Program-made: the position numbers and the translations under genes
Assembly: GCA_905178155.1 (NCBI GenBank)
Contig: CAJINV010000008.1
Coordinates: 2,457,839 to 2,521,838, forward strand
From: Amoebophrya sp. A120
Lineage: Eukaryota > Sar > Dinophyceae > Syndiniales > Amoebophryaceae
Direction of reading: 5' to 3'
Length of the DNA stretch: 64,000 nt
In this document: positions 58,791 through 64,000 of the stretch, piece by piece
Numbering within the stretch: the first letter of the stretch is position 1
Layout: each line of letters starts with the position of its first letter
Notes under the pieces: generated by a model
What the model was told of the DNA's origin: nothing
Databases searched by the model: none
What the model saw: the letters and a program-made list of their open reading frames with translations, nothing else

Positions 58791-61071
58791 CTAATGTGGT
58801 GAATGAGGTGTAGTGCGTATGTATCTTCTATACATGACTCCCATCGCTTCCGCGACCTGCATGATGATACTGGACGGTAGCTTTGCAGCAAGCTTCCCGG
58901 ACTGTGTGTTTACTACCAGCAACTGCGGGATCCCTGCACAGCTCATGCCGAATTTCTGTGCGGCGAGTGTCTGGAAATCGTAGACCCGTTGAAAGTATGC
59001 ATTGCAAAACCATCGCTCTCGGAGCACAAATTATGGCGGAACGACATGACAAGAAACCCCACTTCATTCACTTTCCATTCCTTCCATTCAGAAAAATTCG
59101 ATTCTTCACTCATTCAACATGCTGAGAAAAATCGTTCGGCGCTTTGTACTTATGTGCAAGTGCGATACCTACTTTGGTTGCAATGCATAGAAAGCTGTCA
59201 ACGGAGGACCCATCCGCTACGTACAGGATGGCGTCGCAGTTTTCCTGATTCAGGATTTTGTTTAACTGAACCTTGTCCGGCGCCAGTTGCGTTTCCTGTC
59301 CCGACCCCTCAAAAAACTCGAGATGGACCTGCTTGTCCTTGTGCTCCAGCACCAGATTCACAAAAGTCTTCGAATGTTTCACAACCTCGCGCGTCGCGGA
59401 ATAGGAACTGGACCGGGACCCAGCTGAGGGGGGAGAAACATGGCATCAAGATGTGTCGTGCTGGGGCTACTCACTACTTTTGGTGCATCATTGAAGAATA
59501 AACTTGACCCGGTGCATCTGCAGCTACAAAATTCAAGTAATTTCCATCCTTAACCTCCTTAGTAATCTTCATCATAAACGAAAGTTGTACACACAGATAC
59601 AACACAGCAAAGCGAAGAAGACGAAAGCATCGTGGGTACTTACCCGAGGAGCCGCACAGCTTCTGCAAGAAAGCACTTTTCCCCGCTTCTGCTGGCCCGA
59701 GCACTCCAATGCGGTACGTTGGCGGCCCTTGCTGTTTCGACGCCGGCGGAATGATCATGCTGCTCTGCGCTGGGCGCGCCGCCCCGTAAAACGACGAAGA
59801 GGTTGACGCCGAGAGATTTTGCGCGGTCAGGCCCGGCTGCTTCATACCCTGCCCCCCACCCGCCGTGCTGCTTGCCAGTTGCGATGCTGCGGCAGTCGCC
59901 GCTCCTACCGCCGCAGAACTTGATGTGACGCCGCCCGAGATAGTACCGCTGTTCTCAACATTTTGTCCTGCTACAGAAGATACAAGGCCGGCCGTCTGCT
60001 GCTGGTTGAGGCTGAGGGCCATGCGGGTGATTTTGTCCAGCAAGACGTCCACACCCGCGCCGGTCTTTGCGGACACGCGGAACTGCGGCACGTTGTGCTT
60101 TTTCGCGTACTGCTCCGCGATTTCCTCGGTGACCTCCTCGTGGTGCGTGACATCGGACCGCGTGCCCACGATCACGAACTGGCAGTTCGGACACTCCTCC
60201 GGCGTGCTCAGCATCTGCTGGTGCCAGTGTTTTACCCCTTCGAAGCTGTCCGCCAAAGTCATGTCGTACACCAAGAGCGCGATGTGCGCATTCTTGAAAA
60301 ACCCCTTCAGTACCAGTGCGGCGTCCGGGCCGCCGAACCCACAGTCGTACAGACACAGCCGCACGCTCTGGTTCGTGGCGGGTAGCACCTGGTCCAACCA
60401 GATGAACTCCGAGGCCGGGGTTGCCTCGTATTTTACCGGGAACGGCCGCTTCGTCAGCGCGCACGACACCGCCGTTTTGCCGACCTGCGGGTCCCCGACC
60501 AGAATCACCTTGCGGGGCTGGTGCTGCTGCAGACCCGGCCCGGGCGCGAGCAACCGGTGGCCGGAAGACGAGGCCGCCTATCCGAGTGCGCAACGGGCTC
60601 CCCTCCACCTCATTTATTGTGCAAAGTACTTTCTGTAAGTAGTTACGAACCCAGTTGTTGCACTTGCCTTTTAGTACTGTTCGCATGACAAGCACAAGTT
60701 GCACAACTCCGAACGATGTTTTACGGTTCGTGTGCAGGTTTGTCATGCGGGTATTAAAGCTGCAATGTTGTCGCTGCTTCCGCTGCTGCTCATGCCCGTC
60801 TTTATCAAAGGGGCGGGAGAGAAAAATTTGTGCACTCTCATACCGCTGTGGTGGTTGAGATCACCGTGGGTGCGGCCGTCGGAGGCGGGTGGGTCTGGTG
60901 CTGTGGCACTGCATTGCTAGTGGACGTATACGGCGCCGACGAAGCTGCACCAGAGTGTTGGTAGCTCGCCACGATGGGTGCCTGTGCGCTGTAGTCCTGC
61001 TGCGCACTTGTCGTGGTTGCTGGCGCCACATTCGTCGTCTGCGTCGGGCTGCCGAACCACGCGGAAAACAT
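58791..61071 (-). CDS. Protein with two consecutive degenerate Ras-like GTPase domains
   Basis: Four exons (61071-60844, 60577-59644, 59423-59190, 58990-58791) give 531 residues with all phases agreeing. Residues 1-75 are a Thr/Ser/Pro/Ala-rich leader (MFSAWFGSPTQTTNVAPA). Domain 1 has P-loop GDPQVGKT (about 100-107), LYDCGFGG in place of the DTAGQ motif, GTRSD in place of NKxD, and SAKTG. A Ser/Ala/Gln linker follows. Domain 2 has P-loop GPAEAGKS (about 380), FFEGSGQE in place of DTAGQE, and VVNTQSGK in place of NKxD. The missing guanine-specificity residues suggest altered nucleotide binding or a scaffold role. Introns 1 and 3 are introners; intron 2 is ordinary (GTAAGT...CTCAG, 220 nt). 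Its start is 74 bp from a divergent small gene. Confidence 0.8.
58996..59189 (-). mobile_element. 194-bp introner element forming intron 3 of the GTPase-like gene
   Basis: Perfect 5-bp duplications GAAAG at 58,991-58,995 and 59,190-59,194. Ends are TATGCATTGCAAAACCA on the left and TATGCATTGCAACCAAA inward from the right. Deleting the element plus one duplication joins VDSF to QRVYDFQTLAAQKFG in frame, which fits a small GTPase helix. None of the six equivalent cut registers offers GT-AG, GC-AG or AT-AC. A GT-AG pair using sites inside the element and exon (GTAGGT near 59,172, CAG at 58,971) is also in frame but would drop QRVYDFQ. Confidence 0.88.
60579..60842 (-). mobile_element. 264-bp introner element forming intron 1 of the GTPase-like gene
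   Basis: Coding-strand ends are TATGAGAGTGCACAA and, inward from the other side, TATCCGAGTGCGCAA. Flanking 5-mers are AGCGG and GGCGG (4 of 5). The interior has CATGACA/TGTCATG words like the 262-bp elements. A G on each side turns the TA...TA ends into GTAT...ATAG, a canonical GT-AG intron of 266 nt; both this register and exact excision keep the frame. Confidence 0.75.
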
Positions 61072-61145
61072 GACGACGGAGATGAAAGATTTTCGATCAA
61101 TACTTCAGGCCAGATTTTGACTGACGAAGGAGAAAACGAGGGGTA
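61072..61145. promoter_or_regulatory. Divergent intergenic spacer of 74 bp
   Basis: Separates the start of the GTPase-like gene (minus, 61,071) from the start of a small plus-strand gene (61,146). If both starts are right, this spacer plus the untranslated leaders must serve both directions. I see no TATA box. Inferred from gene positions only. Confidence 0.35.
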
Positions 61146-61508
61146 ATGGCAGCTTCCGTAAGTGATTTTGTCGCCGCCCGATTCCGCTGGAAGGGCGGGG
61201 CTCACTCAGCATACCATATCGTCTGACTTCTGGTGCTTGTCACTTTTTAGACCCTTGTTGGGCTGCATTGTCACCAGGTGTTACAAGGCGCAAAAGCCCC
61301 TAAAAGAGGCAAAAGCAAATCAGAGTACTCCGACGCTGTGCACGAATCTAAGCATTCGTCGCGCATCACAGGTAGACAGCAAGGAGCCGGAGCAAGTGGT
61401 CGCGCCACCGCATTCACTCCTTCGTCACCAAACTTGAATGGCACCCAATCGCGCGGCCTTGATGTCGCTCCAGTCATACAAAATGGACTATTTGACCATA
61501 CAAGATAA
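61146..61508 (+). CDS. Small basic Ser-rich protein, two exons, 80 residues
   Basis: Exon 1 (61146-61157) encodes only MAAS before a perfect GTAAGT donor; exon 2 (61278-61508) follows TCACCAG and continues in phase as VLQGAKAPKRGKSKSEYSDA, then a Ser/Gly/Arg-rich stretch, ending VIQNGLFDHTR. The intron is 120 nt. No family recognised. The very short first exon and low complexity make it tentative; the good splice sites and matching phase favour it. It is one of very few plus-strand genes in the window. Confidence 0.45.
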
Positions 61509-62266
61509 GAGGAGGGCAAAGTAAACCTGTCCTCCAGGAGAAAAGCACCGAAGCGGTTTACGGCTTCATCAACATTTCATCTATCTTGGCGTTGGCACCC
61601 GTTTTTGTATTTAGTGCTACGCATGATTTTTCTTCGTATCGTCTTCGTCCAAGTCACTTAAAAATAAAGAGTAAAAACTCGATTGCGGGAGTCGTGTCTT
61701 TTGTCTTAGCCTCGTTCTTGCGGCTATTTGCAGCCATTTGAGTATCGAGATCGACATCAACTTGTTGTACCATAATAAAAATAAACTAGTATGTAATGCT
61801 CACTAAAATAACGGAAAACACCCCGGCCAGAAACTTTGATGTCACTGTGAACTGTGTAACAGTATGCACATTTATAGAAAATCCTACAGCAACAACTTTT
61901 CGTGTATTTTGTACATTCGGGGCCTATTATGCAATCCTCTCTCTTTCAGGATCACGAAACGTTGATAAACGGAAACCAAACGAAAATGTATACATACTCA
62001 CATCATCATTCCTAGATACAACACTCGCGAAACGAAAAACTGCTCGCGATAAACCTATTGATTTTCTGTTGAAGAATGTTGCTTGCTTTTCACGACTGTG
62101 ACCCAAAAAACTATTTGATTTTTAACGCAGCTTTTTCTCGCTGTCATCTTCATACCAGCATCGGTTGATTTTGTGCTGCAGCATAGTACGTTTTTACTCC
62201 ATCCTCCATCCTCGAGCTCAGCGTGGGCATAGAGAAGAAATCTCCGCCGTTCCAGCACCATCCTAC
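61509..62266. other. No gene assigned
   Basis: AT-rich sequence with short frames (for example plus 61,796-62,101) lacking recognisable features. Probably 3' flank of both neighbouring genes or introns of the minus-strand gene that continues below 62,267. Confidence 0.35.
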
Positions 62267-63480
62267 CACCGTTCCCGGTCGGCGGCGATTTCCTGTAATG
62301 CGTTCACCAGCAACTGGTGCCCTTTGTCGCTCCAAACCGCGTCCATAACGTGCACAAACGTGGTCTTTCCGTCGGTCCTATCAAATGTAAAAGTGTCTGG
62401 GTCTGGAAGATTGCCAGGTTTGTCATGCACATTTTGCATGACTCCTGATGTCTGTGATGCATGCCCTAGCATCACAGATTTTGTGAGGGTTTCCTGATGC
62501 CTATACCGCATGACAAATGCTCTTTCCGTGTAGCAAAACTTGGACTCTCGTTGCTGCTCATGCAATACAAATTTTTTTAGAATCCAAAATCAGCATGACA
62601 AGGTGGATTCTTCCAGACCCAGACATTTTTACATTTGATAGGTCCCGTCCTGCTCCACCCACTTCGTCACGTCGTAGTTCTCCACCCACTTATTGATGTA
62701 GAACATCTCCTATCAACTGTAAAAATGTCTGGGTCTGGAAGAATGCCAGACTTGTCATGCTGGTTTTGCATGACCGATGCGGCCTGGCATGTAGGACATA
62801 GCATGACAGATTCTGTGAGAGTGCTATCATGCCTATCCTGCATGAGAAACCGCCTCTCGATTAGGTCAAAAGTGGACAGCTTTGGGCAATCATGCAACAC
62901 AGATTTTTACATAATTCAGATTTAGCATGACAAGTTGCTTTCTTCCAGACCCAGACATTTTTACACTTGATATCTCCTGCCCGGTGTATCCTGTGTCAGC
63001 AAATAACCCAGATACAACCCATAGAAGTACGGCGACATAGTTGAGTTCCGACTGTGAAGTGTGAACGGGACTTCAACTTTTGCAACAAGAATGAAGCAAC
63101 TTTAGAAGCTACGCATCTTCACTGGCGTGAGTGAGACCGCAGGACTATTACCTTTGAACCAAGCGACTTTGCTTGGCTCGCGCGACTACATTACATACCT
63201 ATCAAACACGCACTGTAGAGTAGTCCCATTTTGTTGATTCCAACGGCACAAAATCAAACACCAATACGAAAATGCCTCTCAGTATGCAAGGTCGCATCAA
63301 CAGATTCAGACGCATCGCGAAAATGCAAAATTTTTATGCCGAGTCTCGTCTGGGTTATGGGTGCGTTTTTTCCGCAAAATACGGTATCGTGTTTCTTCTT
63401 GATCCAGTAGTTGAACCAGCCGTGGAAGCCCTCCTTCTTATCCCGCTTGCGCACAACTGTGTCCCACCCTCTTTCTCATG
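62267..63480 (-). CDS. Unknown protein whose exons are split by two introners (partial)
   Basis: Coding-strand order: a possible exon at about 63,480-63,383 (VVRKRDKKEGFHGWFNYWIK, GTATTT donor), an exon from 63,051 (NYVAVLLWVVSGLFADTGYT, a likely membrane helix), the introner at 62,972-62,711, an exon MFYINKWVENYDVTKWVEQD, the introner at 62,640-62,379, and an exon DGKTTFVHVMDAVWSDKGHQ ending in DRERW before a GTAGGA donor at 62,266. Exact removal of each introner with one duplication keeps one frame across all pieces. An alternative frame upstream of the first introner (STMSPYFYGLYLGYLLTQD) is also attractive but would not join in phase. Both ends of the gene are missing; no family recognised. 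Confidence 0.5.
62379..62640 (-). mobile_element. 262-bp introner element
   Basis: Perfect duplications GGTCC at 62,374-62,378 and 62,641-62,645. The ends are inverted over more than 30 bp: TATCAAATGTAAAA, one variable base, TGTCTGGGTCTGGAAGA. Interior orientation is the same as the copy at 62,711. For the host gene it can splice either exactly (giving QDGTDGKTTF) or as GT-AG using GTAAAA, eight bases inside the end, and ATAG formed with the duplication; the two differ by 12 nt and both keep the frame. Confidence 0.93.
62711..62972 (-). mobile_element. 262-bp introner element
   Basis: Perfect duplications TCTCC at 62,706-62,710 and 62,973-62,977. Ends TATCAACTGTAAAA and TATCAAGTGTAAAA lead into TGTCTGGGTCTGGAAGA on both sides. 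It lies 70 bp from the copy at 62,379 in the same orientation and has the same length, yet the interiors differ substantially, so they are separate insertions rather than a local duplication. As there, exact excision and a GTAAAA...ATAG intron both keep one frame. Confidence 0.93.
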
Positions 63481-63649
63481 CATATCTTCCCAGCGACGAC
63501 AACCTTTGGCAAGGGTTCTTGCATCATCGGGATTTGATGTGCTGTAGTCGCCGATGCCGGAACAGTAGGTATGAAGGTCGCGCCCGGAGGGCGATATTGG
63601 TAACCAAATGCGTGCGCGAAATTCTAACCAGCGCGAAAGCCTAACCAGC

Positions 63650-64000
63650 CGCGCGGCGAAAGCGCGGCCCAGCGGGCCGCGCTTTGGCGCTATTTATTTT
63701 TGATTACAGCCCCACTCCTTCTTCTGCAAGCCCCCTGCATGAGAAACTGGCCCCCTGGCCAGGAAGGTATCTGGGTCATCGGGGGCTTCCGGATTCGCAT
63801 TCAAAGCTTATGGGCCGCGGGGAAGTGGTGGAGCCCGCGGCGGCCCGCAGGCTCCTGCGATAAGCATTGAAGGCGAAATCCGGTCTGCTATTTCGCAGCG
63901 GGGCATCCTCTCTAGCCCCCTGCGTGACAAACTGGCCCCCTGGCCAGGAAGGTATGCGGAAAGCCGAAAACCCGCGAACCCTTCCGGGCAACCAAAATCG
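63650..64000. repeat. GC-rich repeats: a 42-bp direct repeat and a hairpin
   Basis: A 42-bp block (starting AGCCCCCTGC, containing ACTGGCCCCCTGGCCAGG, ending AAGGTAT) occurs at 63,729-63,770 and 63,914-63,955 with two or so differences, 185 bp apart; the second may belong to a further unit beyond the window. At about 63,660-63,684 there is a near-perfect hairpin (AAGCGCGGCCC, loop AGC, then its complement). The region contrasts sharply with the AT-rich flank. No gene recognised. Confidence 0.7.

Noticed and set aside
59955-60746. 263-codon minus-strand frame overlapping the GTPase-like gene
   Set aside because: It is an alternate frame through the P-loop exon and intron 1, Arg/Gly/Pro-rich, without the GTPase motifs.

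Overview
The window is nuclear DNA of a flagellated protist, most likely an alveolate and plausibly a dinoflagellate of the Syndiniales/Amoebophrya type. This is an inference from three things: an axonemal dynein heavy chain spread over 22 kb, short spliceosomal introns (mostly 110-450 nt) in nearly every gene, and introner-like mobile elements (terminal inverted repeats plus 5-bp target duplications) that sit inside coding sequences as introns. Almost every gene I can reconstruct is on the minus strand, so most of the window reads as one unidirectional cluster.

Layout. 1-2.3 kb: Ser-rich minus-strand gene running off the left edge into a cut-off introner. 3.3-4.95 kb: complete five-exon gene fusing a WW domain to a Yip1/YIPF four- or five-pass membrane domain. 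5-10.2 kb: AT-rich and nearly gene-free. 10.3-12.9 kb: six-exon gene for a 453-residue basic protein. 13.1-14.0 kb: two-exon gene. 14.2-15.9 kb: intronless gene whose protein carries an array of SUMO-acceptor motifs. 15.9-19.0 kb: foldback-like element with inverted ends, a 195-bp tandem array of palindromes, a chain of back-to-back palindromes and a GC-rich core. 19.7-31 kb: several lineage-specific genes and a clean three-exon SmD1 gene (spliceosome core). 32.6-55 kb: dynein heavy chain, seven exons, about 6,900 residues, swollen by low-complexity inserts. 56.2-58.2 kb: membrane protein with a Gln-rich tail. 58.8-61.1 kb: protein with two consecutive degenerate Ras-like GTPase domains, two of its three introns being introners. 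61.1-61.5 kb: small divergent plus-strand gene. 62.3-63.5 kb: gene interrupted twice by 262-bp introners. 63.6-64 kb: GC-rich repeats.

The strongest biological signal is the introner family. Three copies (41,274; 62,379; 62,711) are each exactly 262 bp, have near-identical inverted ends and are flanked by perfect 5-bp duplications; shorter or diverged relatives lie at 1, 50,870, 58,526, 58,996 and 60,579. Removing each internal element together with one duplication restores the host reading frame. Most exon joins given here were checked by hand for reading-frame phase, but none is supported by transcript data.
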